Shown here: positions 26,419 to 34,680 of the stretch, one piece after another
Layout of the letters: each line of letters begins with the position of its first letter
Position numbering within the stretch: position 1 is the first letter of the stretch
Assembly (NCBI RefSeq): GCF_900696085.1
Contig: NZ_CAADFC020000012.1
Coordinates: forward strand, 1-64,000
Direction: 5' to 3'
DNA: 64,000 nucleotides
From: Bradyrhizobium ivorense
GTDB lineage: Bacteria > Pseudomonadota > Alphaproteobacteria > Rhizobiales > Xanthobacteraceae
Program-made: the position numbers and the translations under genes
The notes under the pieces: model-generated
What the model saw: the letters and a program-made list of their open reading frames with translations, nothing else
Databases searched by the model: none
Told to the model about the DNA's origin: nothing

Positions 26419-27633
26419 CTACGAAAACGCCTGGATGCCGGTGATGGCGCGGCCGAGGATCAGGGCGTGGACGTCGTGGGTGCCCTCGTAGGTGTTCACG
26501 GTTTCCAGGTTCGCGGTGTGGCGCATCACGTGATACTCGATCTGGATGCCGTTGCCGCCGTGCATGTCGCGCGCGACGCGGGCGATGTCGAGCGCCTTGC
26601 CGCAATTGTTGCGTTTGACGATCGAGATCATCTCCGGCGCCATCTTGCCCTCGTCCATCAGGCGGCCGACGCGGAGCGAGGCCTGCAGGCCGAGCGCGAT
26701 CTCGGTCTCCATGTCGGCGAGCTTCTTCTGCACCAGCTGGGTGGCGGCGAGCGGCCGGCCGAACTGCTTGCGGTCGAGCGTGTACTGGCGCGCGCGGTGC
26801 ATGCAGTCCTCGGCGGCGCCCATCGCGCCCCAGGAGATGCCGTAGCGGGCGCGGTTGAGGCAGCCGAACGGGCCCTTGAGGCCGGAGACGTTGGGCAGCA
26901 GCGCGCTCTCCGGCACCACGACGTTGTCGAGCACGATCTCGCCGGTGATCGAGGCGCGCAGCGAGAGCTTGCCACCGACCTTAGGCGCCGACAGGCCCTT
27001 CATGCCCTTCTCCAGGATGAAGCCGCGGATCTGGTTGTCATGCGCGGCCGACTTGGCCCAGACCACGAAGACGTCGGCGATCGGCGCGTTCGAGATCCAC
27101 ATCTTGGCGCCGTTCAGCTTGTAACCGTCGGCGACCTTCTCGGCGCGGGTCTTCATGCCGCCGGGATCGGAACCGGCGTCCGGCTCGGTCAGACCGAAGC
27201 AGCCGACCCACTCGCCGGTGGCAAGCTTGGGCAGATACTTCTTGCGCTGGGTCTCGTCGCCATAGGCGTAGATCGGATACATCACCAGCGAGGTCTGCAC
27301 CGAGTTCATCGAGCGATAGCCGCTATCGACGCGCTCGATCTCGCGCGCCACCAGGCCATAGGCCACGTAGCTCGCGTTGGCACAGCCATATTCCTCCGGC
27401 AGCGTCACGCCGATCAGGCCGAGCTCGCCCATCTCGTTGAAGATCTCGCGGTCGGTCTTTTCTTCCAGATACGCCTTGGTGACCCGCGGCAGCAGCTTGT
27501 CCTGCGCATAGGCGCGCGCCGTGTCGCGGATCAGCCGCTCGTCTTCGGTGAGCTGGTCGTCGAGCAGGAACGGATCGTCCCACTGGAAGCTGGCCGCAGC
27601 CGGCTTGTCCTTCGCCTTGGGGCTCACGCTCAT
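26419..27633 (-). CDS. gcdH: Glutaryl-CoA dehydrogenase (acyl-CoA dehydrogenase family)
   Basis: FAD enzyme oxidising and decarboxylating glutaryl-CoA to crotonyl-CoA in lysine and tryptophan breakdown. The 404-residue protein has the acyl-CoA dehydrogenase signatures CFGLTEPDAGSDPGGMKTRA and KRNNCGKALDIARVARDM, and the catalytic glutamate in NTYEGTHDVHAL. It resembles the glutaryl-CoA subgroup in its N-terminus (FQWDDPFLLDDQLTEDERL). The ATG at 27633 has AAAGGA upstream. It is bracketed by two copies of one repeat family. Confidence 0.88.
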   Translation of the reverse strand: MSVSPKAKDKPAAASFQWDDPFLLDDQLTEDERLIRDTARAYAQDKLLPRVTKAYLEEKTDREIFNEMGELGLIGVTLPEEYGCANASYVAYGLVAREIERVDSGYRSMNSVQTSLVMYPIYAYGDETQRKKYLPKLATGEWVGCFGLTEPDAGSDPGGMKTRAEKVADGYKLNGAKMWISNAPIADVFVVWAKSAAHDNQIRGFILEKGMKGLSAPKVGGKLSLRASITGEIVLDNVVVPESALLPNVSGLKGPFGCLNRARYGISWGAMGAAEDCMHRARQYTLDRKQFGRPLAATQLVQKKLADMETEIALGLQASLRVGRLMDEGKMAPEMISIVKRNNCGKALDIARVARDMHGGNGIQIEYHVMRHTANLETVNTYEGTHDVHALILGRAITGIQAFS

Positions 27634-27717
27634 GAAACATCCTTTCGCATCGTGTCTCGGAAATTGGCGGATAAATTAAAGCGCTATGCTGCAAAGCGCA
27701 ATTGGATTGGGATCCCT

Positions 27718-27757
27718 GTCATTCCGGGGCGATGCGCAGCATCGAACCCGGAATGAC
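27718..27757. repeat. Dispersed palindromic repeat, GTCATTCCGGGGC family (copy 2, short)
   Basis: GTCATTCCGGGGCGATGC ... GAACCCGGAATGAC, a compact hairpin-forming version of the repeat at 26300-26406, just past the end of ribBA. Confidence 0.75.
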
Positions 27758-27762
27758 GATCG

Positions 27763-28839
27763 TCAGCTATCGAACTTCTCGTTCGACACGATCTCGATGC
27801 CGAAGCCGGACAGGCCCTTGTAGTCGTGCACCGACGAGGTCAGGTTGCGGATCGAGGTGACGCCGAGATCGCGCAGGATCTGCGCGCCGACGCCGACTTC
27901 GCGCCACTGCTTGTGGCGATCGGCTTCCGCCGATTTGCTCTCGCCGACCGGCTCGACCGGAACGCCGGCGGCGCCGTCGCGCATGTATACCAGCACGCCG
28001 CGGCCGGCATCCTTGAATTGCCGCAGCACCGCTTCCATTCGCGCCTGGCCGGTGAACAGGTCTTTCACGATGTTGGGCTTGTGCAGCCGCGTCAGCACGT
28101 TCCGGCCGTCGCCGATGCCGTTATAGACGAAGGCGGCATGCATGATCTCGTCGAACGGCGAGCGATAGGCATAGCCCTGCAGCGGGCCGATCGGGCTTTC
28201 CGTGGTGAAGGTCGCGACCCGCTCGATCAGCTTCTCGCGTGCCTGGCGGTAGGCGATCATGTCGGCAATCGTGACGTGCTTGAGCTTGTGGGCGGCGGCG
28301 AATTTCGCGACCTGCTCGCCCTTCATCACGGTTCCATCGTCGTTCATCAGCTCGCTGATGACGCCGACCGGCGGCAGGCCGGTGAGCTTGCAGAGGTCGA
28401 CCGCGGCCTCGGTATGGCCGGAGCGCAGCAGCACGCCGCCGTCGCGGGCGATCAGCGGGAAGATGTGGCCGGGACGCGCGAAGTCGGCGGCGCCGGCATT
28501 TGGATTGGCGAGCGCGCGGCAGCAGGAGGCGCGTTCCTCGGCGGAAATGCCGGTGCCGCCGTCGGGCTTGTAGTCGATCGAGACGGTGAAGGCGGTGGTG
28601 TGGTTGGACTCGTTGTGCGCCACCATCGGGTCGAGCCGCAGCCGGCGCGCATCTTCGGTGGTGATCGGCGCGCAGACGATGCCGGAGGTGTGGCGGATGA
28701 TGAAGGCCATCTTTTCCGCCGTGCAGAACGACGCGGCGACGATCAGATCGCCCTCGCCTTCCCGATCGTCATCGTCGGTGACGACGACGAGTTCGCCCTT
28801 TGCAAAGGCTTGCAGCACTTCCTGGATCGTATCGGCCAT
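27763..28839 (-). CDS. ribBA: 3,4-dihydroxy-2-butanone 4-phosphate synthase with degenerate GTP cyclohydrolase II domain
   Basis: The N-terminal ~205 residues are RibB, which makes the four-carbon unit of riboflavin from ribulose 5-phosphate. Metal and substrate motifs are DDDDREGEGDLI, the RHTSGIVCAPI block and RSGHTEAAVDL. Residues ~210-358 align by eye with GTP cyclohydrolase II, but the zinc-binding cysteines (CxxG...CxC) are replaced around TRLHKPNIVKDLF. The second domain is therefore probably not a working cyclohydrolase, as in several alphaproteobacterial RibBA proteins. No FMN riboswitch was seen upstream. Confidence 0.9.
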   Translation of the reverse strand: MADTIQEVLQAFAKGELVVVTDDDDREGEGDLIVAASFCTAEKMAFIIRHTSGIVCAPITTEDARRLRLDPMVAHNESNHTTAFTVSIDYKPDGGTGISAEERASCCRALANPNAGAADFARPGHIFPLIARDGGVLLRSGHTEAAVDLCKLTGLPPVGVISELMNDDGTVMKGEQVAKFAAAHKLKHVTIADMIAYRQAREKLIERVATFTTESPIGPLQGYAYRSPFDEIMHAAFVYNGIGDGRNVLTRLHKPNIVKDLFTGQARMEAVLRQFKDAGRGVLVYMRDGAAGVPVEPVGESKSAEADRHKQWREVGVGAQILRDLGVTSIRNLTSSVHDYKGLSGFGIEIVSNEKFDS

Positions 28840-28951
28840 TGTCCTGACGTCTCACTGTTCGCAGCCAGTGGATTAGCCGGGTTCCGAACCTCGCGCCAGT
28901 ATCATTATGCAACCCGCCATGCGTTGGACAGGTATGCCACGGCGGTGGCCC

Positions 28952-29036
28952 GTAGCCCGGATGGAGCGCAGCGTAATCCGGGACGGTCTCGCACGCGGCA
29001 ACGGCCCCGGATTTCGCTTCGCTGCATCCGGGCTAC
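28952..29036. repeat. Dispersed palindromic repeat, GTAGCCCGGATG family
   Basis: Starts GTAGCCCGGATGGAGCGCAG and ends with the complementary GCTGCATCCGGGCTAC, able to form a long hairpin at the 3' side of the antiporter gene. Confidence 0.78.
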
Positions 29037-29048
29037 GAAACCGGTGCT

Positions 29049-30785
29049 TTACGGCAGCACCTCGCGGCGGTCGCTGAGCTTGCCGTCCATCTCGGCGCGC
29101 TTGTCGTCGAGCAGGCCGGCGTCCACCGCTTCGATCACGGCATAGAGCTCGCCGGCATCGCTGAGCCGGGTCACCGTGACGTAGTCGGCGCCGGCGGCGT
29201 AGAGGTCGTCGACATCGGCCAGCAGGTCGGCGGTGGCGACGACCTTCGCGGTCGGGTTCAGGGCGCGGACATGGCGCACCAGCTTCTCGTTGTCGGCGCC
29301 GACCAGGAGGAAATCCGGCACGCTCAGGATGATGATCTCGGCCTTGCCGATCCCGGCATGGACCAGGGTGTCGACATTACTGATGTCGCCATAGATCACG
29401 TGCAGGCCGCGGTCGCTCAATGTGCGGAACACCAGCGGATTGAAGTCGACGACGCTGATCTGCTCCAGCAGCGACTGGTTCTGCCGCTCGATCTGGCTGA
29501 GCAGCGCGCTCGCCGCGCGGAAGAAGCCGAGGATGACGATGCGCCTGATCTCGCCATGGCCGCCCTCGTGGCCCTCACCCTTGGCCTCGCCGGCCTGGCC
29601 GTGATCGAGGTCGCGCAGCCCGATCCGCTTCAACGGCCCGATCAGGCCGCGCACGATCTGGTCGCTGCGGCCCATGGCAAACGTCGACAGCACCGCCAGC
29701 ACCACGAAGGCGAACGAGGCCGCGCTCGCGGTCTCGGTCGCGATGTGGTTGGCGGCGGTTCCGGTCTGGATGATCACCAGCGAGAACTCGGAAATCTGCG
29801 CTAGATTGATCGCCGGCAGCAGGCTGGCGCGCAGCCCCTGCTTCATCAGATAGAGCGGCGTGAAGGTCGTCAGCAGCCGGCTCGCCACCGTGAACGCCGC
29901 GATGATCAGCGCCAGCCCGATCACCGAGAGTCCCGGAATCGGGATCGTCATGCCGAGCGCGACGAAGAACAGCGTGATGAAGAAATCCCGCAGCGTCGTC
30001 ACCTTGGCGGTGACGTCGAGCGCGTAGGGGAAGGTCGAGAGCGAGACGCCGGCGACCAGCGAGCCCATCTCGCGCGACAGATGCAGCCGCTCGGCGATCT
30101 CGCCGATCAGGAAGCACCAGGCGAGTGCGCCGAGCAGCACGAGCTCCGGCCGGCGCGCGATCTGGTGGAACAGCTTGGGCAGCACGTATCGGCTCAGCAC
30201 CAGGGCGGTCGCGACCAGCACCGCGACGCGGGCGATCGAAATCAGCACGACACTGATCTGCAGATTGTCGAGGCTCGGCTGCACCGCCAGGAACAGGATC
30301 GCGAAGATGTCCTGCAGCACCAGGATGCCGAGCGTGATGCGGCCCGGCAGCGTGTCCAGCTCGCGCTTCTCGTACAGCACCTTGACGATGATCACGGTCG
30401 AGGACAGCGCGCAGGCGACGCAGAGATAGATCGCGTCGAACTTGCCGCCTCCGAGCGCGAGCCCGATAGCGGCAAAGAACAGCGCCCCGATCAGGCAGCC
30501 GCCCAGGAGCTGGCCGGCGCCGGCGAACAGGATCACCTTGCCGGCGCGGACGATCTTCTTCAGGTCGATCTCGAGCCCGATCATGAACAGCATGAAGATC
30601 AGGCCGAGCTCGGAGATGACGCTGATCGATTCCTGGGACTTGACCCAGCCCATGCCGAATGGACCAATGAAAAAGCCGGCGATAAGGTAGGCCAGGATCA
30701 GCGGCTGCCGGGAGAAATGGGCCATCAGCCCAATGCCCCAGGCAAACAGGATACAGAGGGTGATATCGCGAATAAGTTCGTGCAT
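29049..30785 (-). CDS. CPA2-family cation:proton antiporter with RCK domain (KefB/YbaL-like)
   Basis: A 578-residue inner-membrane exchanger. The first ~390 residues form about 12 membrane helices of the Na+/H+ exchanger fold (GLIFMLFMIGLEIDLKKI, ALSSTVIIVKVL, LVLQDIFAILFLAVQ). Residues ~425-545 are a Rossmann-type TrkA-N/RCK domain (IRRIVILGFFRAASALL) likely binding NAD(H) or a similar ligand for gating. Probable substrate is K+ or Na+ against H+. The ATG at 30785 gives the standard N-terminus; the longer frame overlaps the divergent promoter. Confidence 0.9.
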   Translation of the reverse strand: MHELIRDITLCILFAWGIGLMAHFSRQPLILAYLIAGFFIGPFGMGWVKSQESISVISELGLIFMLFMIGLEIDLKKIVRAGKVILFAGAGQLLGGCLIGALFFAAIGLALGGGKFDAIYLCVACALSSTVIIVKVLYEKRELDTLPGRITLGILVLQDIFAILFLAVQPSLDNLQISVVLISIARVAVLVATALVLSRYVLPKLFHQIARRPELVLLGALAWCFLIGEIAERLHLSREMGSLVAGVSLSTFPYALDVTAKVTTLRDFFITLFFVALGMTIPIPGLSVIGLALIIAAFTVASRLLTTFTPLYLMKQGLRASLLPAINLAQISEFSLVIIQTGTAANHIATETASAASFAFVVLAVLSTFAMGRSDQIVRGLIGPLKRIGLRDLDHGQAGEAKGEGHEGGHGEIRRIVILGFFRAASALLSQIERQNQSLLEQISVVDFNPLVFRTLSDRGLHVIYGDISNVDTLVHAGIGKAEIIILSVPDFLLVGADNEKLVRHVRALNPTAKVVATADLLADVDDLYAAGADYVTVTRLSDAGELYAVIEAVDAGLLDDKRAEMDGKLSDRREVLP

Positions 30786-30843
30786 GCGCCAAGTTTTTCT
30801 GTTGCCGCAACCTAGAGGGCCCGGCGTGAGGATCAAACGAGCA

Positions 30844-31386
30844 ATGTGTCACATCCGCGCAGGCGGCATTTTTCTGGCGATTCTCAGCTGCCTGCTTACC
30901 CTGCGCATGGGCGAGGCTGTAGCGCAAGGCGCCGGAAGTATTGAGCAAAACTTTGCAAATTCGCTGACCGCGCTGCCCTCGGAGAATCTCGCCGCCTCCG
31001 GGGCCTTCTACGTGCCGGTCTATTCCAGCGTGACGATGAGCCAGGGCAAGCTGCGGGCCGATTTCTCGGCGACGCTGAGCGTGCACAACGCCTCCGAGAC
31101 CAAGCCGCTGGTGCTGAAGCGGATCGCCTATTTCGACACATCAGGCAAGATGGTGGAGAGCTACCTCAAATCGCCGGTGGCGCTAAAACCGTTCGCGACC
31201 ATCGAGATCTTCATCGCCACGGCGGATACCCGCGGCGGCACCGGCGCCAATTTCGTGGTGGATTGGGCGGCCGCGGGCGAGATCGCGGAACCGGTGGTCG
31301 AGGCCCTGATGGTCGGCAGCGTCGGCCCCGGGCACTATGCCTTCATCACCCAGGGCCGGCCGATCAGGCTGGTCGGCAAGAACTGA
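30844..31386 (+). CDS. DUF3124 family secreted protein
   Basis: A 180-residue protein with an N-terminal signal peptide (about 8-28, ending AVAQG) and a mature part matching DUF3124 (AFYVPVYSSVTMSQGK, ATLSVHNASETKPLVLKRIAYFD written in pieces). The predicted all-beta domain is of unknown function and probably periplasmic. It is divergent from the antiporter gene across 58 bp and is followed after 60 bp by an aminotransferase gene. Confidence 0.78.
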   Translation: MCHIRAGGIFLAILSCLLTLRMGEAVAQGAGSIEQNFANSLTALPSENLAASGAFYVPVYSSVTMSQGKLRADFSATLSVHNASETKPLVLKRIAYFDTSGKMVESYLKSPVALKPFATIEIFIATADTRGGTGANFVVDWAAAGEIAEPVVEALMVGSVGPGHYAFITQGRPIRLVGKN

Positions 31387-31446
31387 CTTCAGGGAAGGCC
31401 GCTCCCGGCGGCGTTCTCAATGACAACAACACGGAGCGAAACAGCC

Positions 31447-32685
31447 ATGTCCACCTCAGCCCAGTTCGATTTTGCACCCCTGCTCCCGGCCGGCCTGCCT
31501 GCGCCGGCGGCGCGGTGGACCGGGCTCGCCAAATACAGCTTTGTCGGCGGCAACAACGATCCCGACCAGGTGCCGGTCGATGGGCTGCTCGAAGCGGTCA
31601 ACGCCGTGCTGAAGCGCGAGGGCCGGAATCTGGCGACCTACAACCTCGCCCACGGCCCGCAGGGCTATCTTCCGCTACGCGAATTCCTCACCAAGAAGCT
31701 CAAGCGCGACGCCGGCATTGCCTGCACGGCGGACGAGATCATGATCGTCTCGGGCTCGCTGCAGGCGCTCGATCTCGTCAACCACACCCTGCTCGCCAAG
31801 GACGACACCGTGCTGATCGAGCAGGAGACCTATCAGGGCTCGCTGAACCGGCTGACCCGGCTCGGGGTCAACGCGGTCGGCATTCCCCTCGACGCCGAAG
31901 GCATTCGGATCGACGCGCTGGCATCGGCGCTCGCCGACCACAAGCGGCGCGGCATCACGCCGAAATACATCTACACCATCCCGACGGTGCAGAACCCGAC
32001 CGGCTCGATCCTGCCCGAGAGCCGCCGCGCCGAGATGCTGAAACTGTCGCGGGAATACGGCGTGCCGATCTTCGAGGACGATTGCTATGCCGACCTGATC
32101 TGGAGCGGCCAGCGGCCGCCGGCGATCTACGCCATGAGCACGCATGGCGGCGTGATCCATATCGGCTCGTTCTCGAAGTCGATCGCCCCTGCGCTGCGCG
32201 TCGGCTTCATCGTCGCGCCCTGGGAGATGATGTCGCGGATGCTGGCGCTGAAGACCGACGCCGGCTCCGGCGCGCTGGAGCAGATGGTGCTCGCCGAATA
32301 TTGCGCGCCGCATTTTTCCACCCACGTGCCGAAGCTGACCAGGGGGCTGCGCGCAAAACTCGACACCTTGATGGAGGCGCTCAACGAGCAGTTCGGCACC
32401 GCGGCCGAGTTCGAGGCGCCGCAGGGCGGCATCTTCCTCTGGGTCAAGCTGCCCGACCATGTCGATACGCTCAAACTCTATCAGGCGGCGCTCGCCGCCG
32501 GCGTCTCGATCAACCCGGGGCCGGAATGGTCGACCAGCAAGGCCCACTCCGGCAGCCGGCTGCGACTCTGCTTCGCCAGCCCCTCGCATCAGCAGATCCG
32601 CGAAGGCGTCGCGGTGCTCGCCGAAGTCTGCCGCAAGGAGTTCGGCGTGCCCGCGCGCAGCAGCAACGTGGAGAAGCGCGGTTAG
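31447..32685 (+). CDS. PLP-dependent aminotransferase, class I/II (2-aminoadipate/MocR-like catalytic type)
   Basis: A 412-residue fold-type I aminotransferase. It shows the NLAHGPQGYLPLREFL substrate-side block, PTVQNPTGSILPESRR, the pyridine-binding Asp in FEDDCYADLIW and the Schiff-base lysine in GSFSKSIAPALRVGF. This set is typical of LysN/2-aminoadipate-type and related aminotransferases without the MocR DNA-binding domain. The ATG at 31447 has CGGAG upstream. Substrate not determined from sequence. Confidence 0.88.
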   Translation: MSTSAQFDFAPLLPAGLPAPAARWTGLAKYSFVGGNNDPDQVPVDGLLEAVNAVLKREGRNLATYNLAHGPQGYLPLREFLTKKLKRDAGIACTADEIMIVSGSLQALDLVNHTLLAKDDTVLIEQETYQGSLNRLTRLGVNAVGIPLDAEGIRIDALASALADHKRRGITPKYIYTIPTVQNPTGSILPESRRAEMLKLSREYGVPIFEDDCYADLIWSGQRPPAIYAMSTHGGVIHIGSFSKSIAPALRVGFIVAPWEMMSRMLALKTDAGSGALEQMVLAEYCAPHFSTHVPKLTRGLRAKLDTLMEALNEQFGTAAEFEAPQGGIFLWVKLPDHVDTLKLYQAALAAGVSINPGPEWSTSKAHSGSRLRLCFASPSHQQIREGVAVLAEVCRKEFGVPARSSNVEKRG

Positions 32686-32702
32686 CTGTTCGCTTGCGGC
32701 GC

Positions 32703-32786
32703 GATGGATTGCTTCGCTTCGCTCGCAATGACGGGGTGACTTCTATCCACGTCATTGCGAGGAGCGAAGCGACGAAGCAATCCATC
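32703..32786. repeat. Dispersed palindromic repeat, GATGGATTGCTTCGC family (copy 1)
   Basis: Arms GATGGATTGCTTCGCTTCGC and GCGACGAAGCAATCCATC with an inner CAATGACG/CGTCATTG pair, between two convergent genes. Copy 2 lies at 49103-49190. Confidence 0.8.
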
Positions 32787-32800
32787 TCTCCGCGTGCTCC

Positions 32801-34081
32801 TCACCTCACCGCAAACGGCGATTGGTAGGGCCGGCCGAACGGCACGCCGTTGACCACGGTCTGCACCGGCTTCAGCAACAGGTTGCCGTCGCGCTTGTTG
32901 TTGCGGGTGTCGACAAAGGACACCGGGCCTTCGACGAGGTCCATGATGGCGACGTCGCCGGGCGCGCCACGCTGCAGCGTGCCGAGCTTGGGCGTCCGGT
33001 TGATGATCCGCGCCGGCCCTGACGTCGCCATCGCCACCACCTGCTCCAGCGAGGAGCCCATCGCCAAAAACTTGCTCATCACGTTGGTCAGGAACGGGAT
33101 GCCGGGCGAATTGCCGGAGAACACGTGGATGTCGGAGGAGATGGTGTCCGGCGTGCAGCCGCCGGGAATGGCGATCTCGGCGACCGTGAAATCGAAACTG
33201 CCGCCGCCATGGCCGACGTCGAACAGCACGCCGCGCTGCTTGGCTGCGAGCGCCGCCGGCAATAGCCGGCCGTCCTGCACGATGTTGGTGAAGGCGCCCG
33301 ACATGTTGGGTGCACCGGAATAGGCGTGGGTCAGGATATCGCCCGGCCGCAGCAAATCGAGGATGTCGCTCATCAGCTCTTTGGTCTCGACGCCGCCGAT
33401 ATGCACCATCATCCGCGCCGGCCAGCCGCACATCTCGCAGGCCTGGATGCCGCGCTTCAGCGGCTCGAGACCGTGCTTGAAGATCACGTTCTCGGACATC
33501 CGCACCTTGACCCCGATCAGGAAGTCCGGGTTCTCGGCAAGCGCCATCGCACAGGCTTCGACCTGGGCGTTGTCGATGTTGTAGAGCTCGGCCACCGGAA
33601 ACGCCGACAGGCCGTTGTTGGCGATGTGGACGAAGGCGTAGATCCGCGCCCGCGACTGCGCCACGATGTAGCGCCGCAGCGCGGCGAGATTGTTGACGCC
33701 GGCATCGCCCGCCGACACCACGGTGGTGGTGCCCTGGAATTGCACCAGCTCGTCGGCGGGAATCCCGATCGCCGAGCCGTAGGGGTAGACGTGGCAGTGC
33801 AGGTCGACGAGCCCGGGCATCACGAGCTTGCCGGACGCGTCGATGGTCCTGGCGGCGCGGTCCGCCGCAATCTCGTTGTCGATAGCTTCGATCACGCCCC
33901 AGCGGATGCCGATGTCGCGCTTGCCGCGCAGCGACTGGCTCGGATCGATCACGTCGCCGCCCTTGATCACGAGGTCGAACTTGTCGTTCGGCCCCATCGC
34001 GGCGGCGGCGGGCCCCGCGATCGCAGCGGCGGCGGCCGATCCTGTTACTTTGAAAAAATCACGGCGTGAAAATCCGCTCAT
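32801..34081 (-). CDS. Tat-exported amidohydrolase/deacetylase
   Basis: A 426-residue metallo-dependent hydrolase. The N-terminus SRRDFFKVTG is a clear twin-arginine motif with a hydrophobic Ala-rich stretch to about residue 29, so it is probably periplasmic. The amidohydrolase core has metal ligands in LVDLHCHVYPYG (HxH near residue 90), further histidines (MMVHIGG, LTHAYSG) and the late Asp in TISSDIHVF. Relatives include dihydroorotase-like and EF0837-type deacetylases; the substrate is unknown. It is divergent from the His-rich peptide gene. Confidence 0.85.
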   Translation of the reverse strand: MSGFSRRDFFKVTGSAAAAAIAGPAAAAMGPNDKFDLVIKGGDVIDPSQSLRGKRDIGIRWGVIEAIDNEIAADRAARTIDASGKLVMPGLVDLHCHVYPYGSAIGIPADELVQFQGTTTVVSAGDAGVNNLAALRRYIVAQSRARIYAFVHIANNGLSAFPVAELYNIDNAQVEACAMALAENPDFLIGVKVRMSENVIFKHGLEPLKRGIQACEMCGWPARMMVHIGGVETKELMSDILDLLRPGDILTHAYSGAPNMSGAFTNIVQDGRLLPAALAAKQRGVLFDVGHGGGSFDFTVAEIAIPGGCTPDTISSDIHVFSGNSPGIPFLTNVMSKFLAMGSSLEQVVAMATSGPARIINRTPKLGTLQRGAPGDVAIMDLVEGPVSFVDTRNNKRDGNLLLKPVQTVVNGVPFGRPYQSPFAVR

Positions 34082-34308
34082 TGGCAAGCCCCCCAATATG
34101 ATTTTTATGGCGCGATGATGCGTCGGGTGGGGTGGTTAGGCAAGACCGCCGACGCGGCCATGCGCGCTCGCTCATGGGTTGTGCGCGGCAACCAGCCGAG
34201 CTGAGCTGCGGCCGTCCTGCTGAACAGCCGTTCAGAAAACTCCTCAGGTTCCGGAGGAACGTTTCAATCGCTGTCCTGTTTGATCCTCACGCAATTGAGG
34301 AGGATGAG

Positions 34309-34536
34309 ATGAAAAGGATTAGCTTCGTTCTTGCGGCGATCGGTGCACTCGCGGTGGCGGTTCCGTCGATCGCGAGCGCCGAGACCGTAGTGATCAAGCG
34401 CGGCGGCTACCATCATCACTGGGATCGCGGCTACGGCGCCTATGGCGCGATGCGCCATGATCGCGGCTGGCACAATGGCTGGCGCCACCATCATCACGAC
34501 CGGACCGTGGTGATCAGGCGGTCCCACGGCTACTAA
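34309..34536 (+). CDS. Small secreted His/Gly/Arg-rich protein, 75 residues
   Basis: An N-terminal signal peptide (residues 1-24, ending ASA) precedes a ~50-residue basic mature chain containing YHHHWD and WRHHHHDR clusters. The histidine clusters could bind Ni, Cu or Zn, but no named family is recognised. GAGGAGG precedes the ATG, and a terminator follows 31 bp after the stop, so this looks like a real short transcript. Confidence 0.75.
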   Translation: MKRISFVLAAIGALAVAVPSIASAETVVIKRGGYHHHWDRGYGAYGAMRHDRGWHNGWRHHHHDRTVVIRRSHGY

Positions 34537-34566
34537 GCAAAAAGACTACTGAGACCGACACAACGG

Positions 34567-34592
34567 AAATGGCTCCCTCGCGGAGCCATTTT
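34567..34592 (+). terminator. Rho-independent terminator after His-rich gene
   Basis: Perfect 10-bp stem AAATGGCTCC/GGAGCCATTT with a 5-base loop; the stem itself ends in T residues. Confidence 0.82.
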
Positions 34593-34680
34593 CTCTGCGC
34601 AGATTCGGAGCCTGGGCAAGGGCGCGCGTTAGCGATGTGCCCACCATCACGAGCACGCAAAATGCCGCGACGAAAATGAC

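Noticed and set aside
28840..29048. FMN riboswitch ahead of ribBA
   Set aside because: The conserved RFN element motifs (AGGG...GGTG type) were not found in the short upstream gap.
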